Source: HGM11501 sp045123995
GTDB lineage: Bacteria; Bacillota; Clostridia; CAKSNL01; HGM11501
Assembly (NCBI GenBank): GCA_045123995.1
Contig: JBGVKY010000026.1
Coordinates: forward strand, 1 to 64,000
Direction: 5' to 3'
Length of the DNA stretch: 64,000 nucleotides
In this document: piece after piece, positions 47,711-56,315 of the stretch
How the letters are laid out: every line of letters starts with the position of its first letter
Position numbering within the stretch: the stretch's first letter is position 1
Translations under genes and position numbers: made by a program
The notes under the pieces: generated by a model
The model's database searches: none
What the model was told of the DNA's origin: nothing
Seen by the model: the letters and a program-made list of their open reading frames with translations, nothing else

Positions 47711-48622
47711 ATGGCTAAAATAGTTGGAATAGGAGCAAATGTATTTGATACACTTTATTCGGTAGATAAATATCCGGAGGAAGATACAAAAAACTCTGCA
47801 AATGCTGTAAAAGAGTGTGGCGGGGGCCCTTGTGCAACAGGCCTTGTTGCTGCATCAAAGCTTGGTGCTGATACTGCGTTTATCGGAAACTATACAAACG
47901 ATAGCGCAGGAGAGTTTTTGATAAAGGATTTTCAGAAATACGGTGTAAATACATCTTATATGATGCTTAAACCGGGATACAGTTCCTTTCGTTCTGTTTT
48001 ATGGCTTGCAAAAGAAACAGCATCCAGAACTTGTGTATATTACAGGGGCAATGTTCCGCCTACCGAAATAGATGAGGAATCGGCGAAAGCTATAGAGGAT
48101 GCTGAGATTTTAATGGTCGACGGAAATGATATGAATGCGGCCATAAAGGGTGCAAAGATTGCAAAGGAAAACGGCACAAAGGTTTTATATGATGCTGGCG
48201 GTTTATATAATGGTGTAGAAAATCTTCTTCCTTATGCGGATATTTTAATACCGTCAGAGGAATTTGCTCTGGGTTATACAAAAGCAAATACTGCAGAAGA
48301 TGCTGCAAAAATACTTTTTGAAAAGTATTCCCCTGAAATCGTAGTAATTACCCAAGGGAAAAAAGGCGGAATTATTTACGACGGAAAAATAGCACGAAGC
48401 TATCCGGTTTTTGATGTTGATGTGGTGGATTCAAACGGTTCAGGAGACGTTTTTCACGGAGCATTTGCATTTTTTGTAACAAAAGGTTATAATTATTATG
48501 ATGCATGTGTAATTTCAAGTGCGGTTTCTGCACTTAAGTGCACGAAAATCGGGGCGAGACAAGGGGTACCTACCTTTGAAGAAACAATAAATTTTTTAAA
48601 GGAGCGTGGAGTAAATGTATAA
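47711..48622 (+). CDS. PfkB-family carbohydrate kinase
   Basis: The 303-residue ribokinase-fold enzyme has the N-terminal ECGGGPCATGLVAASKLG substrate motif and the C-terminal DSNGSGDVFHGAF anion-hole motif with catalytic Asp. The C-terminal signature has Asn-Gly-Ser in place of the usual Gly-Ala, as seen in some KDG/IolC-like kinases. It should phosphorylate a keto-sugar or keto-acid before the aldolase step. It is 3 nt after the aldolase gene and overlaps the IolB-like gene by 8 bp. Confidence 0.91.
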   Translation: MAKIVGIGANVFDTLYSVDKYPEEDTKNSANAVKECGGGPCATGLVAASKLGADTAFIGNYTNDSAGEFLIKDFQKYGVNTSYMMLKPGYSSFRSVLWLAKETASRTCVYYRGNVPPTEIDEESAKAIEDAEILMVDGNDMNAAIKGAKIAKENGTKVLYDAGGLYNGVENLLPYADILIPSEEFALGYTKANTAEDAAKILFEKYSPEIVVITQGKKGGIIYDGKIARSYPVFDVDVVDSNGSGDVFHGAFAFFVTKGYNYYDACVISSAVSALKCTKIGARQGVPTFEETINFLKERGVNV

Positions 48623-49400
48623 GAGAAACTGGAATAAGAAATTTGGCAAGTCCGAAATTTTCACAAAGGAAGACAGTTTCTGTCAGAACGTTGAAATAGA
48701 TATGGTTAAGCTTGCAGACGGACAGACTAAAACATATACGGAAAGCGACAAAGAGTTCGGACTGCTTATTTTGGGTGGTAAGTGCACTGTTACAGGTAAG
48801 GATTTTAATTATGAAAATATCGGAGAGAGAGAAACTGTTTTTGACGGCAATGCAACTTGTGTATACGTTCCACGAAACACAGAGTTTACAATAACAGGAG
48901 TTGGCGAAGTTTCAATGGCAGTTACCAAGTGCCCGTCAAATAAAGACCACAAGCCTGTACTTATAAAGCCTGAGGATGTTATTGCTAAAGATTTGGGTAA
49001 ACCCGGTTGGCAAAGACATGCAATGTTTGTTCTTGATGAAAGAGTTGAGGCAGACCAAATATATATTGGTGAGTGCTGGATAGAGGGCGGACAATGGTCA
49101 AGTTATCCTCCGCACAAGCATGATGATGCTAATATGCCAACAGAAGCGGCAACAGAAGAAATCTACTACTATGAATTTGATAAACCTCAGGGCTTTGGCA
49201 TTCAAAAGGTTTATACAATGGAAGGTGACATTGACGAAACTTACACAGTTAAGTCAGGTGACTTTGTAGAAATACCGAGAGGATATCATCCATTCCATTC
49301 AGCACCGGGTTACAAAAACTATATGCTGTGGATAATGGCAGGACCTGTAAGAGGATTTTATATGACGACAGATGAGGAACATGCATGGCTGAACAAATAA
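48615..49400 (+). CDS. iolB: IolB-family isomerase (5-deoxy-glucuronate isomerase type)
   Basis: The 261-residue bicupin is closest to IolB, which isomerises 5-deoxy-D-glucuronate to 2-deoxy-5-keto-D-gluconate. The metal site is visible in SSYPPHKHDDANMPTEAATEEIYYY (His, His and Glu; about residues 153-177, quoted in part) and PRGYHPFHSAPGY supplies the last His. Family identity is clear; whether the substrate is 5-deoxyglucuronate is not, because IolG, IolE and IolD are absent from the operon. It overlaps both neighbours (8 and 16 bp). Confidence 0.86.
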   Translation: MYKRNWNKKFGKSEIFTKEDSFCQNVEIDMVKLADGQTKTYTESDKEFGLLILGGKCTVTGKDFNYENIGERETVFDGNATCVYVPRNTEFTITGVGEVSMAVTKCPSNKDHKPVLIKPEDVIAKDLGKPGWQRHAMFVLDERVEADQIYIGECWIEGGQWSSYPPHKHDDANMPTEAATEEIYYYEFDKPQGFGIQKVYTMEGDIDETYTVKSGDFVEIPRGYHPFHSAPGYKNYMLWIMAGPVRGFYMTTDEEHAWLNK

Positions 49401-50242
49401 TAACTTTAAAGAACAGATTTTTAAAAGTTTCAATATCCTCCAAAGGAGCTGAACTTAAAAGCATTGAAAAAAACGGTAAAGAAAAACTCTGGCAGGGGGA
49501 TCCTGCTTACTGGGCAGGGCAGGCACCCTTAATGTTTCCTATCTGCGGAGGACTTAAAGAAGATAAGTATATTCTTGACGGAAGGGAATACACTTTGGAA
49601 AAGCATGGTTATGCCAGGTTTTGCGAGTTTATAGTTGAGTGTGCAGAAAAAGAAAAGGCGGTATTTTTACTTTGTTCTGATGAAGAAAGCTTTAAAAAGT
49701 TTCCTTTTGACTATGAATTAAGGGTTATATACACTCTTGATAATTCCACACTTAATGTTTCGTATGAGGTAAAAAATCTTTCTGACAGATGTATGTATTT
49801 TTCCATTGGAGCCCACGAAGGATATTCATGCCCTGAGGGGATAGAAGAATACAGTGTTTTATTTGAAAAGGAAGAAGATCTGGAAAGCACAGTGTTAAAC
49901 GGAAATCTTTTAGAGCACAGAACGATAAATCTTGGTAAAAACACCTTTGAACTGCCTCTAAAGTACGAGTACTTTGCGGTTGATGCACAGGTATTTCTCA
50001 ATCTCAAATCTAAAAATGTAAAGCTAAGAAACAATGAAACAGGCGATGAAGTGGCACTTTCATTTTTTGATCATGAGTATTTTTTGCTTTGGACGAAACC
50101 TGGAGCAAAATACATATGTATGGAGCCCTGGAGCGGTCATCAGGACTTTATGGACAGTAATTATGATATTACTGAAAAACCGGGAATAATCAAGCTTCAG
50201 TCAAATGAAACCTGCTCAAAAAAGCACAGTATGACATTTTAA
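49385..50242 (+). CDS. Aldose 1-epimerase family protein
   Basis: The 285-residue galactose-mutarotase-like beta-sandwich protein has the family landmarks GAELKSIEKNGKEKLW, MFPICGGLKEDKY, KHGYARFCEF and the C-terminal MEPWSGHQDF. It should interconvert sugar anomers for the operon's isomerase and kinases. Its start lies 16 bp within the IolB-like gene, so translation is coupled. Confidence 0.88.
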   Translation: MAEQIITLKNRFLKVSISSKGAELKSIEKNGKEKLWQGDPAYWAGQAPLMFPICGGLKEDKYILDGREYTLEKHGYARFCEFIVECAEKEKAVFLLCSDEESFKKFPFDYELRVIYTLDNSTLNVSYEVKNLSDRCMYFSIGAHEGYSCPEGIEEYSVLFEKEEDLESTVLNGNLLEHRTINLGKNTFELPLKYEYFAVDAQVFLNLKSKNVKLRNNETGDEVALSFFDHEYFLLWTKPGAKYICMEPWSGHQDFMDSNYDITEKPGIIKLQSNETCSKKHSMTF

Positions 50243-50277
50243 TAAATAATTTCCTAAAAAGAAAGGAAGCGTTTTTT

Positions 50278-50925
50278 GTGTTAGAGAACTTAAAAAAACT
50301 TAATCCTCTTATAAAGTTTTTCAGCATAAGAGATAAAGAGTTTGAAAAGTACGGACGCATAATAGATTTTGACAGTCGGGAATTCGTGACTGCGTGCGAA
50401 GAACTTGATTTTCCGGAAAACGGAAGTGCCTATGAGCCTACCGTTAAAAAACTTGAGGAGCTTACCTCAAGCAAAAAACTTAGTGAGATGGCTTTTGGCG
50501 GATGTGATACCCAGATAGGAATTTGTCACGGCTATAACACCCTGATGAACGGTCTGGAATTTCATAAAAGCAGTGAGATAAATATAGCGGCAAAACCCCT
50601 TGTACTTATTCTTGGTCTTACATATGAGATGGAGGGAAATGAATTTTCATCGGAAAAAATCAAAGCCTTTTACCTTGAAAAGGGTGATGCGGTTGAAGTT
50701 TACGGAACAAGTCTTCATTTTTGCCCCTGCCAGGTATCCGACGATGGTTTTTCATGTGTAGTGGTGCTTCCCAAGGGGACAAATACACTTTTGGATGAAC
50801 CAAGTAAAGATAAGCTTCTTTTTAAGAAAAATAAATGGCTTATATGCCACGATAAAAATGAAGCTTTAATCGAAAAAGGGGTATATCCCGGAATTCACGG
50901 AGAAAATTACGAGATTAAATACTAA
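50278..50925 (+). CDS. DUF4867-like protein
   Basis: The 215-residue protein resembles DUF4867, a cupin-like family that occurs in carbohydrate operons of Clostridia. A helical N-terminal part is followed by a beta-rich core (PLVLILGLTYEMEGNEF, AFYLEKGDAVEVYG, LHFCPCQVSDDGF). The CPC pair and a nearby His could bind metal. No activity is known. Start GTG 50278 has SD gaaagga. Its position between the epimerase and the FGGY kinase suggests a sugar isomerase or lyase role; this is inference. Confidence 0.7.
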   Translation: MLENLKKLNPLIKFFSIRDKEFEKYGRIIDFDSREFVTACEELDFPENGSAYEPTVKKLEELTSSKKLSEMAFGGCDTQIGICHGYNTLMNGLEFHKSSEINIAAKPLVLILGLTYEMEGNEFSSEKIKAFYLEKGDAVEVYGTSLHFCPCQVSDDGFSCVVVLPKGTNTLLDEPSKDKLLFKKNKWLICHDKNEALIEKGVYPGIHGENYEIKY

Positions 50926-50936
50926 GGAATGTTTTT

Positions 50937-52412
50937 ATGAGATATTTATTGGGTATTGATTTTGGAGGAGGGGCATCAAAAGCTACCCTTTTAAGGGAAG
51001 ACGGTCATATTGAAGCCACTCATACAACAGAATATAAAACATCATATCCGGCTCCGGGCTACGCGGAACAAAACCCAGATGACTGGTTTGATGCCACAGT
51101 GGAAAATATAAAAGGTGTAATAGAAAAAAGTCAAATATCACCTTGTGAAATTCTGGCAGTTTCTCTGGATGCAGCCACTCATACTGCGGTTATTATGGAT
51201 GAGGATTTTAATGTAATCCGACCCTCTATATACTGGACAGATACAAGAAGTACGAAAGAGGTGGAATTCCTTAAAGAAAATTATGCGGATTTAATTGAGA
51301 AAGAAGTTTTACATAAGCCTGATACTATATGGAGCTTACCTGAGCTTTTGTGGATAAAGAATAACGAGCCTGATAATTGGGCGAGGGTAAAGAAAATTCT
51401 TTTTGCAAAGGATTATGTAAGACATCAGCTTACCGGTGACTATGTAACTGACTACATAGAGGCAGAGGGAAGCATGATGTTTGATATAAATAAAATGCAG
51501 TGGAGCGATACTCTTTGTGGCATTTTGGATATAAAACCTGATTTGTTGCCCGAAATAGTTAAACCCACAGATATCGTGGGAACTGTAACTAAAAAGGCGG
51601 CAAAACTCACAGGACTTTCAGAGGGAACGAAAGTTCTTTGCGGAACAACTGATACTGTAATGGAAGTATTTGCCTCGGGTGCAGTTAAACAGGGGCAGAT
51701 GACCTTAAAGCTTGCTACCGCAGGCAGAATCTGCGTTGTAACTAAAAAAGCATATCCAGATAAAAACCTTATCAACTATTCGCATATTATAGATGGATTA
51801 TTCTATCCTGGAACGGCAACAAAATCATGTGCTTCTTCTTTGAGATGGTTCAGAGATACCTTCGGAGAAGATTATAAAGAGCTTGACGATAAAGCATCCA
51901 AGGTTCCGGTGGGAGCCGAGGGTCTTGTGTTTCATCCCTATCTTAATGGAGAACTTACTCCTTATGCAAACCCCAATTTATGTGCTGATTTTGTGGGCAT
52001 AAGAGCATCTCATACCAAAGCACATTTTGTAAGAGCCGTTCTTGAAGGAGTGGCAATGAGTATGTTGGACTGCAAGGAAGCGTTGGAGAATTTTAACATT
52101 CCTCACGATGACTCTGCCGCTATTATCGGAGGAGGAGGAAAAAGTCCCTTGTGGAGACAAATGATATCTGATGCTCTGGGAATCAGGCTTGTGGAAATGA
52201 AAAATGCAGATTCCTCCTTTGGAAGTGCTATGCTTGCGGGTGTAGCTACGGGAATTTTTGAAACACCCGAAAAAGCTGTGGAAATATGCAATGAAGTGGT
52301 TTCGGAAACCATGCCGGATATGGAGAATAATTCAAAATACAGAGAATTATTCAAAAAATACAAGGCGATTCAGAAGGCTTTGGAACCCATCTATAACGGT
52401 GAAAATCTATGA
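50937..52412 (+). CDS. FGGY-family carbohydrate kinase (xylulokinase-like)
   Basis: The 491-residue protein has the two-domain hexokinase/actin-fold layout. The first phosphate loop is GIDFGGGASKATL (about 6-18), more Gly-rich than the usual GTSGTK; the YWTDTRS and CGTTDTVMEVFASGA regions and the C-terminal GGGGKSPLWRQM adenosine motif are conserved. It phosphorylates a ketose or polyol. It is the second kinase of the operon, so two different phosphorylation steps, or two substrates, are implied. It overlaps the ETF gene by 4 bp. Confidence 0.92.
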   Translation: MRYLLGIDFGGGASKATLLREDGHIEATHTTEYKTSYPAPGYAEQNPDDWFDATVENIKGVIEKSQISPCEILAVSLDAATHTAVIMDEDFNVIRPSIYWTDTRSTKEVEFLKENYADLIEKEVLHKPDTIWSLPELLWIKNNEPDNWARVKKILFAKDYVRHQLTGDYVTDYIEAEGSMMFDINKMQWSDTLCGILDIKPDLLPEIVKPTDIVGTVTKKAAKLTGLSEGTKVLCGTTDTVMEVFASGAVKQGQMTLKLATAGRICVVTKKAYPDKNLINYSHIIDGLFYPGTATKSCASSLRWFRDTFGEDYKELDDKASKVPVGAEGLVFHPYLNGELTPYANPNLCADFVGIRASHTKAHFVRAVLEGVAMSMLDCKEALENFNIPHDDSAAIIGGGGKSPLWRQMISDALGIRLVEMKNADSSFGSAMLAGVATGIFETPEKAVEICNEVVSETMPDMENNSKYRELFKKYKAIQKALEPIYNGENL

Positions 52413-53761
52413 AGATTTTAGTTTGTGTGAAGGTTGTAAACGGGGAACTGAATCCTTTTGATGAATCTGCTCTGGAGTGTGCATTAAGACTCTCTTCTGA
52501 TGTAACGGTAATAACTATGGGCCCTCTAAGCAATGAGAAAGTACTTAAGGGGCTGACAAGGCTGGGAACTAAGGTTATACTTGTAAGCGATAACTTATAT
52601 GCAGGCTCCGATACGCTGGCTACATCATACGTCTTGTCAACTGCTATAAAAAGAATGGATTATGACCTGATTTTATGCGGAAGACAAAGCATAGACGGAG
52701 ATACAGCACAGGTTGGCCCCATGCTTTCGGAAAAACTAGGAATTTCTCTTATTACCAATGCAATGGACGTTAAAAGTCTGGAAGATTCAGTTGTTGTATC
52801 TACCAGAACGGAAACTAAAAAAGTAAAAACTCCTATTTTGATAACAATGGAGAGGTCTTTTGTTTTAAGATTTCCCAGTATTTTTTCGAAGCAGGGAGAT
52901 GTTATGGTAATAAGTAATGAAACCTTACTCTGCAATAAAGAAAAGTGCGGTCTTTCAGGTTCTCCAACAAGGGTTATTAAAACTTTTGAAAATGAGATCG
53001 GGAAAAGAAAATGCAAATTCATATCAATGGAAGAAATTCCTTCGTTGATTGAGGAGCTTAAAAATAAGGAAAAGACAGAAGAAAAAAGTGAAACTCCCGG
53101 AACTAAGTTGAAAAAGGTTTGGGCGATAGGACCCGAAGTGTTGGAAAAAGCGGAAAAGGTTGCCGAAGAAGTGATTTTGATAGACAAACTTTCTCCTGAA
53201 GAGATATTCGAAAAAGCCCTGAAAGAAAAGCCTGAAGTTATATTATGGAACGCCGACTTATGGGGCAGAAAAAATGCACCTCTGGTAGCATCAAAGCTTA
53301 ATACAGGTCTTTGTGCAGACTGTACTGCTCTTGAAACCGATGGGGAAAATCTTATTATGGTAAGACCTGCCCGTGGTGGAAATGTAACCGCAAAGATACT
53401 CTGTAATACAAAGCCTGTTATGGCAACCGTAAGAACGAAGGCAGCAAGTTCTGAAATTATAGTTTCAGGAGGTAGGGGTGTTGCAGATAAAACAGATAAA
53501 CTTAAGGAGTTTGCAAAAACTCTTGGAGGAGAAGTGGGAGCATCTAGAGGCCTTGTTGACTTGAATAAAATACCTTACGAAGCCCAGATAGGTCTTACGG
53601 GAAAAACAGTAAGCCCCAAAATATATGTGGCCGTAGGCATATCCGGTGCGGTGCATCATACTTGCGCCATAGAGGGAAGCGATACGGTTATAGCTATAAA
53701 CCCTGATAAAGATGCAAGAATTTTTGAATATGCAGATTATGGAGTTTTATCTGAGTTTTAA
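52409..53761 (+). CDS. Single-chain EtfB-EtfA electron transfer flavoprotein
   Basis: The 450-residue protein joins both ETF subunits. Residues 1 to about 205 are EtfB (CVKVVNGELNPFDESALE, then CGRQSIDGDTAQVGPM, the nucleotide-binding loop). A Lys/Glu-rich linker follows (about 205-235). The rest is EtfA, with a shortened first domain and a complete FAD domain (SGGRGVADK, GASRGLVDL, VAVGISGAVHH, AINPDKDA, ADYG). ETFs pass electrons from flavin dehydrogenases, and some bifurcate. As the last gene of the operon it is the natural acceptor for the GlcD/GlcF-like pair. A 4-bp overlap couples it to the kinase gene. Confidence 0.92.
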   Translation: MKILVCVKVVNGELNPFDESALECALRLSSDVTVITMGPLSNEKVLKGLTRLGTKVILVSDNLYAGSDTLATSYVLSTAIKRMDYDLILCGRQSIDGDTAQVGPMLSEKLGISLITNAMDVKSLEDSVVVSTRTETKKVKTPILITMERSFVLRFPSIFSKQGDVMVISNETLLCNKEKCGLSGSPTRVIKTFENEIGKRKCKFISMEEIPSLIEELKNKEKTEEKSETPGTKLKKVWAIGPEVLEKAEKVAEEVILIDKLSPEEIFEKALKEKPEVILWNADLWGRKNAPLVASKLNTGLCADCTALETDGENLIMVRPARGGNVTAKILCNTKPVMATVRTKAASSEIIVSGGRGVADKTDKLKEFAKTLGGEVGASRGLVDLNKIPYEAQIGLTGKTVSPKIYVAVGISGAVHHTCAIEGSDTVIAINPDKDARIFEYADYGVLSEF

Positions 53762-53763
53762 TC

Positions 53764-53797
53764 ATAAAAGCAGTTGAAAACAACTGCTTTTATTTTT
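53764..53797 (+). terminator. Terminator of the ten-gene operon
   Basis: A perfect 13-bp stem (53764-53776 with 53781-53793), AAAA loop, then TTTT. Confidence 0.92.
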
Positions 53798-53798
53798 G

Positions 53799-53827
53799 TT
53801 GCCTTTTTTATCTCTTTGTGTTATACT
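53799..53827 (+). promoter_or_regulatory. Promoter of the Na+-dependent transporter gene
   Basis: TTGCCT (53799-53804), 17-nt spacer, TATACT (53822-53827). Confidence 0.65.
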
Positions 53828-53864
53828 GAATTTATGAAATTTTATTAGCAAAGGAGAGAAAAAA

Positions 53865-55235
53865 ATGAAACAGCGAGAAAAATTTTCTTCAAGACTTGGT
53901 TTTATTCTGATTTCAGCGGGCTGTGCCATAGGGCTTGGAAACGTTTATCGTTTCCCTATTATGGCTGGTTCCTATGGTGGCGCACTTTTTGTGCTTATCT
54001 ATATAGGTTTCCTCTTGCTCATGGGACTTCCTATAATGACAATGGAGCTTTCTGTTGGAAGAGGAAGTCAGAGAAGTATAGCATCTTCTTTTGACGTTCT
54101 TGAAAAGCCGGGACATAAGTGGCATTGGCTTAAATATATGGGTATTGCCGGAAATTATCTTTTGATGATGTTCTATACGACCATTTCAGGCTGGATGCTT
54201 ATTTATTTCCTTAAATATGCTACAGGCTCGATTTTAGAGTATAAAACAGCAGAAGAGCTGGGCGGTGTTTTCGGAAACGTTGTATCTGATACGGGGCTTA
54301 TGACAGTGGCTACTTTTGCAGTTATTTTCATTTGCTTTGCAATCTGCTCATTGGGACTCCAAAAGGGAGTTGAGAAAATCACCAAGGGAATGATGATACT
54401 TCTTTTTATTCTCATGATTGGTCTTGCAGTTTATGCATGCACGCTTTCAAATGCGGCGGAGGGACTTAAGTTCTATCTCATACCAACTCTTGACGGAGTG
54501 AAAGAACACGGACTCTGGACTGTTATTACAGCTGCTATGGGACAGGCTTTCTTCACCTTAAGTATCGGAATTGGTTCAATCGCTATTTTCGGAAGCTATA
54601 TAAGTAAAGAAAGAAGCCTTACAGGTGAAGCTTTAAGTATTCTTTCTTTGGATACTTTGGTTGCTTTAACATCGGGACTTATTATTTTCCCTGCATGCTT
54701 TACCTATAATAATGGTGTTACTGCGGATGCTTCAACTGTTGGTGCCGGATTTCTTTTTACTACATTGTCAAGCATTTTCAATGCAATGCCCGGAGGAAGA
54801 GTAATCGGGGCACTGTTCTTTGTATTTATGATTTTTGCGGCATTTTCAACAGTTATTGCGGTGTTTGAAAACATTATGTCCTTCTGGCTTGAACTTACAA
54901 ACATGGGAAGAAAAAAAGTAGCAATTATAAATATAATTTTGATTGCAGTTTTATCTTTGCCTTGTATTTTGGGATTTACCGTATGGTCTGATTTCTCCGT
55001 TGCAGGAAAAGGGATAATGGATCTTGAAGACTTTACAGTATCCAACATTCTTTTGCCCCTGGGAAGTCTTTTCTATGTGATTTTCTGCACAAGCCGTTAC
55101 GGATGGGGTTGGGATAACTACTTTGCGGAAGTAAATGAGGGAAAAGGATTGAAGCTTGCAAAGCGTTTAAGACCTTATCTTTCTTACATTCTTCCTGTTG
55201 CATTATTTATAGTATTTCTGATATCAGTATTTTAA
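53865..55235 (+). CDS. Sodium-dependent transporter (NSS/SNF family)
   Basis: The 456-residue LeuT-fold symporter has about 11-12 transmembrane helices. The N-terminal FILISAGCAIGLGNVYRFP is the unwound TM1 Na+/substrate site, followed by GLPIMTMELSVGRGSQRS. Bacterial members import amino acids with Na+. It has its own promoter and a terminator separates it from the sugar operon, so it is not clearly part of that pathway; its downstream neighbours (LysR, aspA) make an amino-acid substrate more likely. Confidence 0.94.
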   Translation: MKQREKFSSRLGFILISAGCAIGLGNVYRFPIMAGSYGGALFVLIYIGFLLLMGLPIMTMELSVGRGSQRSIASSFDVLEKPGHKWHWLKYMGIAGNYLLMMFYTTISGWMLIYFLKYATGSILEYKTAEELGGVFGNVVSDTGLMTVATFAVIFICFAICSLGLQKGVEKITKGMMILLFILMIGLAVYACTLSNAAEGLKFYLIPTLDGVKEHGLWTVITAAMGQAFFTLSIGIGSIAIFGSYISKERSLTGEALSILSLDTLVALTSGLIIFPACFTYNNGVTADASTVGAGFLFTTLSSIFNAMPGGRVIGALFFVFMIFAAFSTVIAVFENIMSFWLELTNMGRKKVAIINIILIAVLSLPCILGFTVWSDFSVAGKGIMDLEDFTVSNILLPLGSLFYVIFCTSRYGWGWDNYFAEVNEGKGLKLAKRLRPYLSYILPVALFIVFLISVF

Positions 55236-55236
55236 T

Positions 55237-55270
55237 AAAAATCCGGACACGATAGTGTCCGGATTTTTTA
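55237..55270. terminator. Bidirectional terminator between the transporter and lysR-type genes
   Basis: A perfect 14-bp stem (55237-55250 with 55255-55268) and GATA loop, with T-runs on both strands. Confidence 0.92.
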
Positions 55271-56203
55271 TTTTTCACAGAAAAAATCGATGAATTTATT
55301 GCAGGCATAGGAAAGATAGTGGTTGTTCTTTTTGCAGAAATAGATGTTTCTTTTAATTTCTTCATCAGAAAGGCGGTAATAGAAAAGTCTGTTTTCCGTC
55401 TGCATATTTTTAACAAGTGTATCGCTTACAAAGGTTATGCCCATACCCATGGCAGATGTATTATATGCAGTAACCTGTTGGTCGAAGTAAAAAACAGTTT
55501 TGGGGGAGATGTTGTGCTTTTTGAAAATCATGTTTGCACGCCTTCCTGTATCATTTTCCGGATTCAATAAAATGAAATGATAGTCACAAAATTCCGAAAG
55601 ATTTACTGAGAAGTCTTCTTTTAAATGCTTTCCGTTTTTTATATCTTTGACATTAAGGCGAAAATCTTTTAGTTTGTCATTTATTTCAAATGACAAAGGA
55701 ACAGCTAAAAGAAGCATTTCCTGATTATATGTTATAGAACCTATGGACGGATTATCTATAACGGCGTTATCTATCATGATATCAAGAGTTCCTGATGTTA
55801 ATTTTTCTATAAGATTTTTCGTGCTGTCTTCAAAAACCTCGAATTTAATGTAAGGATGTTTTTTGTTAAAATGAGATATAAGGGAAGGAAGCATGAATGA
55901 AGAAAAAAGACTGCTTCCTCCTATTCTTACAGTACCTGTCAAAAGGTGGGTGGTATCGTAGATATATCTTTCAAAATCCTTTTCCTTTTCCTGAATTTTA
56001 AGGGCATATCTCACATATTCTTTGCCTGCTTCGGTTAAGGATACAGGGGTTGTATAACGATTGAATATTGGCATCTGGATTTTATCCTCGATTCTCTTAA
56101 CGGAGGCACTAAGTGAAGGTTGGGAAATAAAAAGAGACTGTGCAGCTTTTGAAAAACTGCCCTCCTGCCATATTGCCAGAATGTAATGTTTGTTAGTAAA
56201 CAT
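55268..56203 (-). CDS. LysR-family transcriptional regulator
   Basis: The 311-residue protein has an N-terminal winged HTH (about 1-60; GSFSKAAQSLFISQPSLSASVKRIE) and a two-lobed substrate-binding domain (about 88-305). ATG 56203 is chosen since SD gaggtg lies just upstream; ATG 56215 precedes that SD. It is divergent from aspA, the usual arrangement for a LysR regulator and its target, and symmetric elements lie between them. The effector is unknown; aspartate or fumarate are the obvious candidates. Confidence 0.92.
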   Translation of the reverse strand: MFTNKHYILAIWQEGSFSKAAQSLFISQPSLSASVKRIEDKIQMPIFNRYTTPVSLTEAGKEYVRYALKIQEKEKDFERYIYDTTHLLTGTVRIGGSSLFSSFMLPSLISHFNKKHPYIKFEVFEDSTKNLIEKLTSGTLDIMIDNAVIDNPSIGSITYNQEMLLLAVPLSFEINDKLKDFRLNVKDIKNGKHLKEDFSVNLSEFCDYHFILLNPENDTGRRANMIFKKHNISPKTVFYFDQQVTAYNTSAMGMGITFVSDTLVKNMQTENRLFYYRLSDEEIKRNIYFCKKNNHYLSYACNKFIDFFCEK

Positions 56204-56236
56204 AAAACACCTCATAACTTTCGAATTATATTAAGT

Positions 56237-56248
56237 ATATTATAATAT
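56237..56248. promoter_or_regulatory. 12-bp palindrome in the lysR-aspA intergenic region
   Basis: ATATTATAATAT is a perfect palindrome next to a minus-strand TATAAT (56230-56225) that could be the lysR -10 box. It is a candidate regulator site, but the AT-rich composition lowers its weight. Confidence 0.35.
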
Positions 56249-56252
56249 GTAT

Positions 56253-56284
56253 TTGATTATAACATAGGTTTTATGTATAATCAA
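56253..56284 (+). promoter_or_regulatory. aspA promoter embedded in an 8-bp inverted repeat
   Basis: TTGATT (56253-56258), 17-nt spacer, TATAAT (56276-56281). The -35 box starts the left arm TTGATTAT (56253-56260) and the -10 box lies in the right arm ATAATCAA (56277-56284). A dimer bound to both arms would cover the promoter. Confidence 0.7.
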
Positions 56285-56315
56285 TAAGGATTTTTTAAAA
56301 AGTGAGGTAAAAATA

